Shown: positions 30,060 through 41,398 of the stretch, one piece after another
How positions within the stretch are numbered: the stretch's first letter is position 1
Layout: each line of letters opens with the position of its first letter
DNA from: Scylla paramamosain
Taxonomy: Eukaryota > Arthropoda > Malacostraca > Decapoda > Portunidae
Length of the DNA stretch: 64,000 bases
Assembly: GCF_035594125.1 (NCBI RefSeq)
Contig: NC_087173.1
Location: 3,342,986 to 3,406,985 of the forward strand
Reading direction: 5' to 3'
Made by a program: the position numbers and the translations under genes
The notes under the pieces: generated by a model
What the model was told of the DNA's origin: nothing
What the model saw: the letters and a program-made list of their open reading frames with translations, nothing else
Database searches by the model: none

Positions 30060-31049
30060 AGCAGCAGCAGCAACAACAGCAAACAGAGATGTTGCAAATG
30101 AGACAAAATCCAGTATGCTACAAAGTTTTGTTGTATTGTCATTTAAAATCCTGTGGATAATCTTCACAGTTTTCAGTCCAGTTCTTGATGTTATACAGCA
30201 ATATTATTGCACTGCCTTTTGTGTTGCATTGGCTTGAAAATATTTATAATGCATCACTTATCTCCCTGCTTGACAATTTCTTGATTTTATCTTAGGATTT
30301 AATATGAAGGATTCTCGATTTGTAACTAGTTTTCCATTTCTCTTGATGAATAGCAGCAGCAGCCACAGCAACAGCAGCATCATACATTACGGCAGCAAGT
30401 GCACCAACAGAGGCCCAGCCTGACCATGAGCCTGGGTCAGCAGGGTCCAGGGGGCACAGCTGCCCTGGGGCAGCCACGCATGATGCAACCCATGCAGGGC
30501 ACTGGCCTTAAGCAACTGCTGCAGCAGCAGGTGAGTATTGGAGTAGCAACAGGAAGTATTTTGGGAGACAAGTATTGCAACATATTTGTGTAAATCAATG
30601 TACTTAATTATTGTTTAGATTTGTTGCTTGATAGGCTTTGTGTAATTAATTATTTTCAGGCTCATTAGCAGAGCAATGCAAGCACTCATGAAGAAACTGT
30701 GCGTTACAGACTTTTTCCTCATAAGCTTTTGACATGTTGATTACTAGTAATGCTGCTTGAAAAAAGGTGTGACTGTATTGTCTTTACTTTCATTCTGCAG
30801 CAGCAACATGTGAGGCTCCAGCACCAACAACAGCAAGTACAACAACAGCAGCAGCAACAGCAGCACATTATTATGATGCAGCAACAAGGAATGCGACCAC
30901 AGATGACAGGCCAGGGTCAGCAGGTGATGGGTCAGGCCATTGGGCAGCAGACACTGGCCCAGCAAGCCTTGGGTCAGCAGAACATCAACCAGCAGGGCAT
31001 GGGGCAGACACTTCAAGATGGACCAGACTATATTGGGGACTTGTTGTAA
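21132..31049 (+). CDS. MED25: Mediator complex subunit 25
   Basis: Seventeen coding exons: 21132-21235, 22790-22838, 23644-23774, 24133-24334, 24511-24656, 24810-25032 (or 25047), 25361-25424, 25555-25617, 25966-26133, 26578-26809, 27487-27649, 28246-28428, 28972-29065, 29631-29723, 29844-30112, 30354-30530, 30801-31049. They total 2,610 nt, 869 residues, with every phase matching. Residues 1-210 form the von Willebrand A-like domain (MNFDRTDIVFVVEKSVSM), which in MED25 docks to Mediator. A Pro-rich linker follows. Residues about 423-576 are the activator-interaction (ACID) domain (VVWQGTLEWQEK to KIKSVIQNARKSQ). The rest is Gln-rich with an LKQLL nuclear-receptor-box-like motif near 780 and an acidic end (DYIGDLL). 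Vertebrate MED25 is about 747 residues; the excess is mainly the Gln-rich tail. It acts in the nucleus linking activators to RNA polymerase II. Confidence 0.93.
21609..21676. repeat. (GT)n(GA)n microsatellite
   Basis: GT units to 21637 then GA units, in MED25 intron 1. Confidence 0.95.
21722..21925 (-). mobile_element. LINE 3'-end fragment, antisense in MED25 intron 1
   Basis: On the minus strand it covers the end of the 51-kb element's reading frame and its tail. AAATACAGAAGCAGGCAGGGA and AGTTTACCAG correspond to the W-N-S-L-P region near 54270, and CAAACCTCCCTCTTGGAAG to the region near 54325. Confidence 0.8.
22655..22741. repeat. (AT)n microsatellite
   Basis: About 43 units, ending 48 bp before the MED25 exon 2 acceptor. 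Confidence 0.95.
22950..23190. repeat. Near-perfect palindrome with a (TTAGG)n/(CCTAA)n core
   Basis: The left arm runs from 22950 (TATATATGTTACAGTCAATA) to the centre at 23057/23058; the right arm is its reverse complement and ends at 23190. The inner part is telomere-type repeat: 5 TTAGG units on the left and 10 CCTAA units on the right. Outside the repeat each arm has about 80 bp of unique sequence with no mismatch that I can see. It lies in MED25 intron 2 and has no open frame. Confidence 0.92.
23275..23357. repeat. T-run followed by (GT)n
   Basis: About 35 T then about 23 GT units, in MED25 intron 2. Confidence 0.95.
24797..24822 (+). promoter_or_regulatory. MED25: Frame-deciding tandem splice acceptors, MED25 exon 6
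   Basis: The acceptor that keeps the Pro-rich reading frame is GATTTTAAG| (exon from 24810). Seven bases on is CTGCAG| (exon from 24817), with the more usual CAG end. Using it shifts the frame and meets TGA after four codons. Confidence 0.6.
25621..25678. repeat. MED25: (GT)n directly on the MED25 exon 8 donor
   Basis: The donor CCTACAG|GTA at 25618 passes straight into about 29 GT units, so the intron's first bases are part of the microsatellite. A second (GT)n lies at about 25780-25804. Confidence 0.9.
26870..26995 (-). mobile_element. LINE 3'-end fragment, antisense in MED25 intron 10
   Basis: Minus-strand match: GTAAGAGGGGCACTGGTC, GGCCCACTGTGGTGCCAGTC and TCTTGAAACC follow the order of the 51-kb element's last 150 bp. 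Confidence 0.8.
27847..27893. repeat. (GT)n microsatellite
   Basis: About 23 units in MED25 intron 11, after a T-rich stretch. Confidence 0.95.
28570..28850 (-). mobile_element. Non-LTR retrotransposon C-terminal fragment, antisense in MED25 intron 12
   Basis: The minus-strand frame reads MHRKDEEYVRRILEIN, then WGRKERGQIKRKLKDALKEE, close to the basic G-R-x-K-R-G-x-x-K-R C-terminal block of many arthropod non-LTR retrotransposons. About 85 residues remain; the upstream RT is absent. Confidence 0.6.
29165..29209. repeat. (TC)n microsatellite
   Basis: About 22 units in MED25 intron 13. Confidence 0.95.
29520..29572. repeat. (GT)n microsatellite
   Basis: About 26 units, 58 bp before the MED25 exon 14 acceptor. 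Confidence 0.95.
29985..30090 (+). repeat. MED25: Coding CAG/CAA repeat (polyglutamine) in MED25 exon 15
   Basis: About 30 consecutive Gln codons (after LNLQQQP), a mixture of CAG and CAA. The adjoining exons 16 and 17 also begin with Gln runs, so three exon junctions fall in Gln-rich sequence. Confidence 0.9.
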
Positions 31050-31490
31050 AAAAAAGGTACTTACAAATGTGCATATTTATTTTTTTACAAATTGTGTATT
31101 CCAGTAGGAGGTGCTCATTAAATTGTGCAATACATCCTCTGGCCATGACCCCTCTCATCCGTGCCTCATGCATCTCCCTGCCAGCTGAGGAAAGTGCAAC
31201 ATTCCTTATGTCACGGTGTGCAAGATTGTTTTATCATACAGTGTGGAACGCTTTCCACATTGCAGCGCACCACACCACCCACGCTGCAGCATGCCATGTT
31301 TTCATTCCAGTGTTGTGGTGGACTTGGAAAGCAGAGATGCAGTGGCACATTATTTCAGTATTAGTGATCTACGTTGAGTTTTCCCCTGTATTGCTTATAC
31401 ACTACTGCACAGTCATCATGGTTTGTATACACTTGCTGATATGTGTACAGCTGTGCACATATGGCATTTATACTTTACCAGATAGAGCCA

Positions 31491-31496
31491 AATAAA
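31491..31496 (+). terminator. MED25: Proximal poly(A) signal of MED25
   Basis: AATAAA 442 bp after the stop codon; the nearest canonical signal downstream. Confidence 0.5.
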
Positions 31497-32559
31497 TCAA
31501 TGTTGCCACCACACCTATAATTCTTAATCTCATCTCATTGGAATAAGATTGATTTATATTAATTTCATATCTTGTTTATTTATTTATTTATTTTTTTTAT
31601 CTCTTCATAATGTAATTAATTTGTAAAAATTTTAATGCTTCATGTTTTCTGTTTCTTTATGGTACGGCTGTTGTAGAAAGCTCCTATGGAGATGGCTGAA
31701 AGACAAGCCTCTTTATTGTATCTCTCTCCTTGCATATTCTAATCCTCTCATACTTCTTACATCTAACTTTCTCATACTCCAGAACTATATCTTTCTTCAT
31801 ACAGAAGGTCATCTCTTCTACTTACCACAACTATCATACTCATTTATATGCTCTTAGTCATTGTCTGTCATTTTTTCATGTGTGCAGATCACCTTAGGAT
31901 TCTGCAGGATCCTCTTTATTCACTCCATATTTCATTCCTTCATCTTTACTTGACACATCAATTAGTTATATACACCTCACCCCTGCTGTACAATGCCCTG
32001 CTATACACATCAGTGAGTTATATACACCTCATCCCTGCTATACATATCAATGAGTTATATCCACCTCACCCCTGCTGTACACATCATTGAGTTATATATA
32101 CCTCACCCCTGCTGTACAATGCCATGCTACACAATATTTCGCTCATATGGTTGCCTTGGCTTGCTATGTGATGCTTTACGCTCACTGTCATGATTGTCGA
32201 TTGCAGCACCGCCAGCCAGAGACCCCATGCTGTCGCCTCAGTCCTTTCCACACTCTCACACCGTTCATCAAGTCTGCTCAAGTGACTGTGCTCTGTCTAC
32301 TCTTATTTACTGTGCCAAGCCTTACCTAAGTGTGCAGCCATGTCTACATCATCTTGTGCTAGTGAAAAGGCCCAAAAGTCTTCCCCTCAAAAAAAAAAAA
32401 TTGTACATGAAACTGAAGATCACCAGCCATAGGGAGGGCAGTGAGGGAGTGAATTCCATGGCCCAGACTCTTTGTTTGCCACAGTTCTTTTTAATTTTTT
32501 TTGCATGTTTTATTGCTTCATTTATTTACATAATATGATTTAAATAGCTTATTATAATA

Positions 32560-32660
<101 letters not shown>

Positions 32661-33545
32661 TTACAACAAAAATTAATCAGAGAGCAAAAGTATTAACTAT
32701 AGGAAAGCATATTGTTTTTTCCCAATTAATGTTAAGCTTGCCTATACTGTGGTGGATTGTTTTACAGTTGTGTTTTCAGAAACAACCCAGTATTGTCAAG
32801 TGGGGTGAGGTGTACTTTCATTACTTTTACCATTCATTCTTCACACACCAGAGGCACTTCTCAAGTAACTTCATTTCTTGTATTACATTTATGGGTGCCA
32901 AAAGTATAAAGGATTTTTGTGCACTTTGCCACTACTGCCTTGGATTAATTTCTCCCCTGAACCTGAAGGACATTGTGTGTATTACAATAAAGAAGGAAAA
33001 ACACATCAGAAGAGTGGTCCATTGTTATAGTAGTCATGTTATTAAATGCAAGTGTAAAATGTGGCTTTCACTGTATGAAAATAGAAAGCACTGCATTCAT
33101 TTATGTAATATATTTGATTTTGAGCAAGCATGTGCTCATGATTAACTTAAGTACATGTTTTTTGTTATGTGATTGTTTCTACCAGTGGTTTCTGTTTGTC
33201 TATATCTTTTCTTTGGTACAAATAATTTGTTTGTATGACTTACATAAAAAACAAATTAAATATGCTTTCTTTTTTTATCATTATTTATGTATTGTTATTC
33301 AGTTTAGTTGTGCAGATGTATTGATGCTCTCTTGAAACAGTCAAGTCATGGAGAAGCAAACAAACACTGCAAGAGTTCCAATTTACTAGTGAAAGCAATG
33401 GATGAATAAAGATACTGGTTAACTTGCAATGCTAAGGTGGACAATGACCAAACAAAGCAGCTCTGCTCTAAAATTGGGCTTTGTCAACTAATAAAGAATC
33501 AACAACCTCAAAAGTTGATATTCCAGCGTGTTGTCCTGTCTTTCA

Positions 33546-33745
33546 TTGTACAGACGGTGATGGGTAAGTCGATGGTTGTGGATGGGTAGATGCACTGATG
33601 TGTGGATAAGTGGATGCAAAGGTTAGTGAATGGATGATAGAATAGGTGGATGAATAAATGAATGTGATGTAAGTAGGAGTGTGGGTGGGTGGGTAGGTGG
33701 ATGAGAGGGTGAATGGTTGTATATGTATATATACACAGGAGGAGG
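33546..33745. repeat. Degenerate GATG/GGTG tetranucleotide region
   Basis: Loose repeats of GGATG, GGTGG and GAATG type, ending in TATATGTATATATA just before the LINE copy. Confidence 0.75.
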
Positions 33746-33749
33746 CAGT

Positions 33750-35267
33750 AGGCACCTGCCGAAACGACAATTACTCCCAGTGAGGTCTAAAGCAATGTTC
33801 AGGGGGTGCTGTGAACTTATCATTAAACCCAGCTGTGACCTCACTGAACGTTTCCCTTTTGTGTCTCACAACACAAAGGGGCAGTCACAGCCTGCCCTCT
33901 AAAGACAACTCTCCTCCACACAAAACTACAAGCACCTAATAACCCACAAACCCTTCACTCAAAAATTTTAAAATCATTATAACGACTCCTACACCAGCCT
34001 CGGAGTCCCCATCTGGGGAGGGGACCATAAATGTCCCCAGGTCGGACTGCCTTTCTGTCGACGATCCTAAAGTGTCTTGACACCCCCCTCAACTTTTTCT
34101 TCATTAACTTCTGCAACATTCGCGGTCTAAGATCTAATTTTCAATCTGTAGAACACCACCTCTCCTCTTCTAAACCTCATCTTCTTTTCCTCACTGAAAC
34201 TCAGGTGTCTGAGGCAACTGACAGTAGCCCCTTTTCTGTTCCCTCCTACTTTCTCTATCCTCATTTTCGATCCAAAGCTGGATGCTGCGTTTATGTGCGC
34301 AATGACTTAACCTGCTCTCGTACCCACGCTCTTGAATCTTCCGAGTTTTCCACCATATGGCTACGACTACAGAGTCACTCTCATACTAAATTTATCTGTG
34401 CTGTGTACCTCTCACCTAACTCCTCTGACTAAAAGAAATTCTTTGACTGCTTAACTTCCAAAGTGGTGCACATTCTGACCCTCGTCCCTTTTGCAGAGAT
34501 CTCCATTCTTGGAGACTTCAATGTTCACCACCAGCTTTGGCTTTCCTCTCCCTTCACTGACCATCCTGGTGAACTAGCCTACAACTTTGCTATCCTCCAT
34601 GACCTAGAGCAATTGGTGCAACACCCTACTCGTATTCCTGACCGTCTTGGAGATACGCCCAACATTCTTGTAGTTTTCCTGACCTCCAATCCTTCTGCTT
34701 ATGCTGTCACCCTTTCTTCTCCGTTGGGTTCCTCCGATCACAATCCCATATCTTTATCTTGTCCTATCACTCCAATCCCTCCTCAGGATCCTCCTAAGCG
34801 AAGGTGTCTCTGGCGTTTTGCCTCTGCTAGTTGGGGGGACCTGAGGAGGTATTTTGCTGATTTTTCCTTGGAATGACAACTGCTTCTGTGTCAGAGACCC
34901 GTCTTTGTGTGCTGAGCGCATAACAGAGGTGATAATGTCTGTCATGGAGGCATACATTCCTCACTCTTTTTCTCGTCCTAAACCTTCTAAACCTTCTTGG
35001 TTTAACACAGCTTGTTCTCGTGCTATACATGATAGAGAGGTGGCCCACAAAAGGTACTTAAGCCTTCCATCACCAGAATCTCATGGACTTTATATTTCTG
35101 GTCGGAACCATGCCAAGTCTGTTCTCCAACTAGCCAAAAACTCCTTCATTAACAGAAAATGTCAAAACCTTTCAAGATCTAACTCACCTCGTGATTTCTG
35201 GCATCTAGCCAAAAATATCTCCAATAACTTTGCTTCTTCTTCTTTCCCTCCTCTATTTCAACCAGGA
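33750..35267 (+). mobile_element. Non-LTR retrotransposon copy 1, 3' part missing
   Basis: Nearly the same sequence as the 51-kb copy from its 5' end (CACCTGCCGAA at 33752) through the endonuclease region, up to CTATTTCAACCAG at about 35267, where similarity stops abruptly. The reverse transcriptase and tail are absent. Endonuclease motifs visible are [17 protein letters not shown] (about 34511) and SSDHN (34733-34744). Frames are broken by a TAA at about 34430 and a frameshift near 34865. Confidence 0.88.
34031..34876 (+). pseudogene. LINE endonuclease domain, broken (copy 1)
   Basis: An APE-type endonuclease domain cut by an in-frame stop near 34430. The catalytic SDH triad residue set is retained here, unlike copy 2. 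Inactive as it stands because of the stop and the loss of the reverse transcriptase. Confidence 0.8.
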
Positions 35268-35637
35268 ATATAACAGCGCAAACCACTTCATATCACAAAA
35301 CTAAGACGATAGAAAAAAAAACGCAAGAACAAAAAGTAAGAGAAGAACACGAAAAAAACACCAAAAATCTCACAAAAAATAAATAAATAAATCACAGACC
35401 TACAAGAGGAAAATAAAAATAGATTAAAGGAAGATTAAGATACATCGATAAGGAGGGCAACAATGGAAAGCTAAATAGTCCACGAATATACCCATCACTT
35501 GTCAGGCAAAACAGCGCGAGGGAGGAACAACACGGGTAAATAAATACTGCACGTACTACACTGCCCCCGCTCAACCAGTTCCCACGAGACCACCACCACC
35601 ACCACCGCTAGCCCGTGGAAGGAACAAAATGGCGCAG

Positions 35638-35693
<56 letters not shown>

Positions 35694-35726
35694 CATGTGA
35701 ATACTGTACATCACGTAAACTTTATG

Positions 35727-35820
<94 letters not shown>

Positions 35821-35883
35821 AAAATCAAGAAGATATTAGTAAATAACGATAATAGATTAAAAAAAGTATACAAGAAACAGGAA

Positions 35884-35916
<33 letters not shown>

Positions 35917-36132
35917 AAAACAAAAACAAGAACACACAAAGCAATTTTTTTCCTCCTTTCCCCTTTTTTCCACATTTTTCACCCTACCACTGCATGAGGG
36001 ACAAAAAATCAGTTCCCGCGTAAAAATATGACCAACGACGTACGTGACTTTCCTGACGCGGCGACCACGCTTCCCACTCTAATCGAGGAATGAGAGTGAG
36101 CGCATGTGTAATCTTTATATTTCTATTCTTTT
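35268..36132. other. Intergenic, A-rich then microsatellite
   Basis: A-rich sequence to about 35400 with no element tail, then (AG)n at 35641-35688 and (TC)n at 35730-35816. These are inverted with only 41 bp between them, so the two tracts could pair. (AC)n at about 35885-35913. Confidence 0.7.
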
Positions 36133-36362
36133 ATCATTATTGTTATTGCACTTGTTACAGTAGCGCAGGGTAGAAATCCAGTTCGTTTTATCTCCCTACT
36201 AGTTAATTTTTCCATCATTATTGTTATTGCTGTTACAGTAGCGCAGGGTAAAAATCCAGTTCGTTTTATCACTGTACTAATTATTTTTTTTCATTATTGT
36301 TATTGCTAGTTATAGTAGCGCAGGATAGAAATCCAGTTCGTTTTATCATCCTGTTAGTTAAT
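36133..36362 (+). repeat. About 77-bp tandem repeat, 3 copies
   Basis: TAGCGCAGGGTAGAAATCCA or near copies recur at 36161, 36239 and 36315 (spacing 78 and 76), each followed by GTTCGTTTTATC and a TTATTGTTATTGC stretch. Confidence 0.9.
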
Positions 36363-37599
36363 GGACTTAAATACGGGGCACCAACATTGGCTTTCTTTGT
36401 CTGGGACTCCATGCGCAAGAGATCACAACACTAATCATGGGCCTATTCACAGGAAAATTAAGTATTCAGTGATGAGGAAGTGATTTTACAGTGCCACTAA
36501 TGCCACATGTATCGATGCAATTATCTGAGAGAATGACTATTTACATTTACTTCCATATAATTACTGAACCTTCAACATGGGACGAGAAACTCATTTAATT
36601 GATATAACCTTGTCAAAACTTTAAAAAAATAGTTTGAAACAGACATGGGTTCATCTTACCAATAGCGGCTACTCACGGATCAGCTAAATTATGCACATAT
36701 GGTGATGAAATACTCAATGTACAACACGTGTGGTGGCTTTGTTTTGCGCTGCATCACAAATTTACCCAGACGATTTACACTAACTTGATGAAAAATAAAT
36801 AGATAAATAAATAAATAAATAAATAAATAAACATGATCGTGAGGGATGAGGTCATAAGCATTAACCAGTGTGGAAGTGATAGGCCCAAGGCGCAAGGGTC
36901 ACAGGTGGTCTGGCAAAGCAGGCACAGGTGATTAAGGAAATGTCACTGCTCTACACAAACATACATACGTACACGGTAAGTTAACCATTCATTATTCACT
37001 ACTGACGTTATCTTTGTTAGTCAACTGCAAACTGTGCATTGTAGGAGGGATAGTAACTACACCTGCTGGAAGAACAACGAGCACACCTGTTCTCACCTGT
37101 TTCTTCTTCTTCTTCTTCTTTAGAGGTCGGGAAATGACTATAAACCAAGGATTCTACATTATTCTTATACGTTCCTTGCTATAAACCCTCATGTTAATCT
37201 TGGATCACTACTGTTAGGTCTTCCACTCGCCCTCCCCTGCCCCTACCCCCCGTCTCTCAACTCTCGTTAACACCCAAACAATCGTTAATACTAAAAGACA
37301 CTGCAGCATGAACACTCTAATAGCAAGCAGGAATAATGGAAGCAATGGAGTGCATGCTGAGAGGATACTGGAGGTAATGGAAAGCGTACTGGAAGCAATA
37401 AGAGGCAGTTTATGGATATCCATAGATGGATTTATGGATAGATTTAACGATAGATGACCACGGCAGGAAAAGGGTTAAGCCACTATGATTAAAAAGTAAA
37501 ATACTGCTAAATCTGCCACGTTATTAATATAAGAATCACAAATACAAAGAAGTAATTTCTGGATATTTTCTGATTCACCAGAAAATTTGTTCAGATCTT
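36363..37599. other. Intergenic, no gene recognised
   Basis: AT-rich; (AAAT)n-type repeat at about 36788-36830. No exon or RNA gene seen. Confidence 0.5.
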
Positions 37600-37706
37600 A
37601 AAACGAATGCTAGCTGTTATGTACCGTCGGCTATTATGTACCGGCTCCTATGAACCACTGCTTTGGCTTATATGTACCAAACAAGGCTGCTACATACCAG
37701 CTACCA
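37600..37706. repeat. Degenerate TATGTACC repeats
   Basis: Five diverged units of the type GGCTGTTATGTACC, the reverse complement of the GGTACATAGCAGCC units at 42266-42362. The 60 bp before (37530-37595) also resemble 42453-42520 in direct orientation. Confidence 0.6.
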
Positions 37707-37924
37707 AGTAGGGAGATAAAAATTAATATTGTAAGAAAAAAGTAATAAAACTACATTAAAATATAAAACACGAAAAAAATGAAAAAAAAATAAATAAAAC
37801 TGTATTGTCAACTAATACAATCAATAGAATTCAGCATACACTGATTTAATACAGGCTTAGTCCTCAGCATGATCCATGAGTTCAGCACACAAGTTAAAAA
37901 AATGCATCGGTTTCTCTTTCTCTT

Positions 37925-37927
<3 letters not shown>

Positions 37928-37971
<44 letters not shown>

Positions 37972-38202
37972 AGTTACACGGGTTTTCAAGGGTGTTTTTA
38001 CGGTTCTAGTGACAGATTAACATAGTTTCTACATTACTAACAGGAGAAATTTGCTTTTAAAAGGCTGTCATTGAAGTAATACAGTTTTTTAAGGGTGTTT
38101 TTACAGTTCTAGTGACATATCTACAACATTTCTATATTATTAACAGGAGAAACACTCTTGAAAACCCTGGTAATTATCATTTTGGCTTTGAGAAACAGTC
38201 GT

Positions 38203-38243
<41 letters not shown>
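37928..38243 (+). mobile_element. MITE-like pair flanked by inverted (TC)n and (GA)n
   Basis: Two head-to-tail partial copies: 37969-38057 and 38058-38200. Each carries AAGGGTGTTTTTACGG-type and TTCTA...TATTACTAACAGGAG-type blocks. The pair is bracketed by (TC)n at 37928-37968 and (GA)n at 38204-38243. Confidence 0.7.
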
Positions 38244-38245
<2 letters not shown>

Positions 38246-38634
38246 CATTTTAGTTGAGTCTATCCTGCGCTCGTTCGTGTTTGCTGCGGTGATACGGTGC
38301 AGCAGTGAGTGAAATTTTACTTCATAATCACGTAGTCTTAGTGGGTGTGGAGTGGGGAAAGGGAAGTGAGGAAGTGAGGATATTATATGACATATTATTT
38401 GATAACATGTCACCTTTAGTGAGTGTTAGTGTGTGTAATAGTGAATGTGGTTGGAGCAGTGATACGTGGCGCTGGGGAGGGAGAGCGGGTGGCTGGCTGG
38501 CTGGCTACATTGTTTTGGTCAACACTGGTCAGTCTTGCCCCACACGCTCTATTAACCAGTGTTTCCGTATTCCCGGCAGCTTTTCCCTGTACCGAGCACC
38601 GCCAAGCAGCACCAGAGAGGCACGAATACGTAAG
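38244..38634 (+). promoter_or_regulatory. METTL25B: Candidate non-coding first exon/promoter upstream of METTL25B
   Basis: A GC-richer block ending in a strong donor, ACGTAAG|GTGAGT, at 38634/38635. It is on the right strand and 4.7 kb before the coding start exon. There is no coding frame with family similarity. Assignment to METTL25B is inference from position. Confidence 0.4.
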
Positions 38635-39719
38635 GTGAGTCCAGCGGTGCCAGCCTCACCTCAGTCAGCCTTCCTGCCTTCACTACATCCTCCTCCTCCC
38701 TGTAGTGTCTCGTTTATTTAGGTTTTATTATTCGTCTTTTTTAGGCATGTTTTAAGGTTGTTGACTTATTTTTAGAGTTTGTTCACATCTGAGTCTGGAA
38801 ACTTGGAGATTTAGGCAAATAATGAAAGATTCGTTAATTTGTAAACAGGCTGTCTGCTAAGGTAGAGGCAGGACGTCAGTGTTTTCAGCCATTATTTGCT
38901 TCGTCTCTCATTTACTGTAAGCCAAACATGTCATAAGATGGAACCATATGTCTGGCCTTCATATTTGCTGGTCAGATAAATCCACCATTGCCTACTTTTG
39001 GTCTCATGAACGAATAATTAAGGCAACATGGCCGCAGGCTACCCCACAAAGATCTCCGCCGAGGGCCGCCATGATGGACTGCTGCCTGAGCCAACTTGTT
39101 GGGTTCCAATATTTTTTTGAATTTTTCTGAATGACTTTATTTGGCTTCTATAGTAAGTTTTTATGATTTATAAAAATATTTCGTTGCTTTTGAAGTGCGT
39201 TTCTTGCCTCAGTTAAGTAAATGTGGTGAATTTGCTGCTGTTTTTTGTATAAATATAGGACCGTTTTTACGGTGAAATTTACCCACCCCGGTTTTTGGCT
39301 CTTTTATTTGAGGCTGTAATGAAGGTTTTATTGCATCAAAAAATCGTTTATGATATTTAAAGTGTTTTGCGTTTCTGATGAGCTAAATGTGTGGAATCTA
39401 AAATAGCTTTTGATGCCGTTAAAAGTGGTGATTTTGTCATTTTGTGGATTTTTTATTTGAATATCTTAGCTTGTAACTAACTTTGCATTGTTTAGAAAAA
39501 CAGTTCAGATTTTTTAAAGTGTTTTTTTATTGGTGTAAAATGAAATGGGTGGACTTTTCAATGATTTTAATGGTGTCAAAGATTCAACACTTTTTACATA
39601 TTTAATATTAATATTTCTTTACAACTGCTCAGGCTGGTGATGTTTTGATATTGTGAATATTAGTTAAAGTAATTGTCAAGTCAGAATATATAAGGCATTC
39701 GACCCTAGCTTCGTTTTTT

Positions 39720-39886
39720 CTAGGGGTCAATTTTGAAATAAAATACGTTACGTACGTCAGCCAGCGGGGCGCCGGCAGCCCCCGCCTGTGACGTCATCAA
39801 TGGTCCTGGGACTCGCTCGGATACAGTGTCTCCTCGTCAGTATTTACCGTAATTTCCAGTGTTTTTCTAGGTGTTTCCAGGTTCAG
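39720..39886 (+). promoter_or_regulatory. METTL25B: Second candidate promoter/first exon with a CRE
   Basis: A short CpG-rich patch (about 39745-39800) contains the full palindrome TGACGTCA at 39789-39796 (cAMP-response/ATF-type element). A candidate exon follows and ends GGTTCAG|GTATGT at 39886/39887. It is either an alternative start for METTL25B or that gene's main promoter. Confidence 0.45.
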
Positions 39887-39889
39887 GTA

Positions 39890-41398
39890 TGTAGGTAGTA
39901 GTAGTAGAAGGAGAAAAATAGATAAATGGAGGAGGAGGAGGAAGTAGTAAGGAGAAATGGAGGAGAAGGAGGAGGGGGCATAACAGGTAAATACCAAGAA
40001 GACCATGTTTAGCTTAGTTTTCCTTCCTGCCCTGCTTTTTCTCTGTAATATTTCATGTGTTTTGGGTGTTTTAAGTGTGTTTTGGATATATTTAGGAGTG
40101 TTGTGGAGTGTTTTGTGAATGTTTAAGTGTGTTTAGGATGTATATTTGCTATTATATCTGTGTTTTTTGTGAATTTAGGGTGTTTAAAGTGTGGCTTAGG
40201 ATGTTTTTAGGTGTATTTTACGTGTATTTAGTATTGTAAAGTGTTTTGAGTATATTATGGAGTGTTTTGGGTGTGTTTGGGGGCATATTGAGGTGTTGTG
40301 AGTTTGTTATGAGTTTATTTAGTGTGTTTCAAGTGTTTCGGGTGAGTTTGGATGTGTGTCGGGTCTTTTATTTGAGTTTGTGTGGGGTGTTCTGGGTGCG
40401 GTAGTAGTAGTTAAAGGAGAAAAATAGATAAATGGAGGAGGAGGAGGAAGAAGTAAGGAGAAATGGAGGAGAAAGAGGAGGGGGCATAGCAGGTAAATAC
40501 CAAGAAGACCATGTTTAGCTTAGTTTTTCTTCCTGTCCTGCTTTTTCTCTGTAATATTTCATGTGTTTTGGGTGTTTTAAGTGTGTTTTGGATGTATTTA
40601 GGAGTTTTGTGAATGTTTAAGTGTGTTTAGGATGTATATTTGCTATTATATCTGTGTTTTGTGTGAATTTAGGGTGTTTAAAGTGTGGCTTAGGATGTTT
40701 TTAGGTGTATTTTATGTGTATTTAGTCTTGTAAAGTGTTTTGAGTATATTGTGGAGTGTTTTGGGTGTGTTTGGGGGCATATTGAGGTGTTGTGAGTTTG
40801 TTATGAGTTTATTTAGGGTGTTTCAAGTGTTTCGGGTGAGTTTGGATGTGTGTCGGGTCTTTTATTTGAGTTTGTGTGGGGTGTTCTGGGTGCGGTAGTA
40901 GTAGTAGAAGGAGAAAAATAGGTAAATGGAGGAGGAGGAGGAAGAAGTAAGGAGAAATGGAGGAGAAGGAGGAGGGGGCATAGCAGGTAAATACCAAGAA
41001 GACCATGTTTAGCTTAGTTTTTCTTCCTGTCCTGCTTTTTCTCTGTAATATTTCATGTGTTTTGGGTGTTTTAAGTGTGTTTTAGATGTATTTAGGAGTG
41101 TTGTGGAGTGTTTTGTGAATGTTTAAGTGTGTTTAGGATGTATATTTGCTATTATATCTGTGTTTTGTGTGAATTTAGGGTGTTTAAAATGTGGCTTAGG
41201 ATGTTTTTAGGTGTATTTTACGTGTATTTAGTCTTGTTAAGTGTTTTGAGTATATTGTGGAATGTTTTGGGTGTTTGGGGGCATATTAAGGTGTTGTGAG
41301 TTTGTTATGAGTTTATTTAGGGTGTTTCAAGTGTTTCGGGTGAGTTTGGATGTGTGTCGGGTCTTTTATTTGAGTCTGTGTGGGGTGTTCTGGGTGCG
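39890..41398 (+). repeat. About 500-bp tandem repeat, 3 copies
   Basis: The marker GGAGGGGGCATA recurs at 39971, 40477 and 40971, so the periods are 506 and 494 bp. Each unit has a purine-rich GGAGGAGGAGG start, a conserved ACCATGTTTAGCTTAGTTTT block and a long GTGTTTTGGGTGT-rich part. The copies are highly similar. It probably sits in the METTL25B first intron. Confidence 0.92.

Noticed and set aside
36133..36362. CRISPR-like array
   Set aside because: Only three ~77-bp direct repeats without equal spacers, in a eukaryotic intergenic region; the 31-bp array at 1990 likewise has no spacers.
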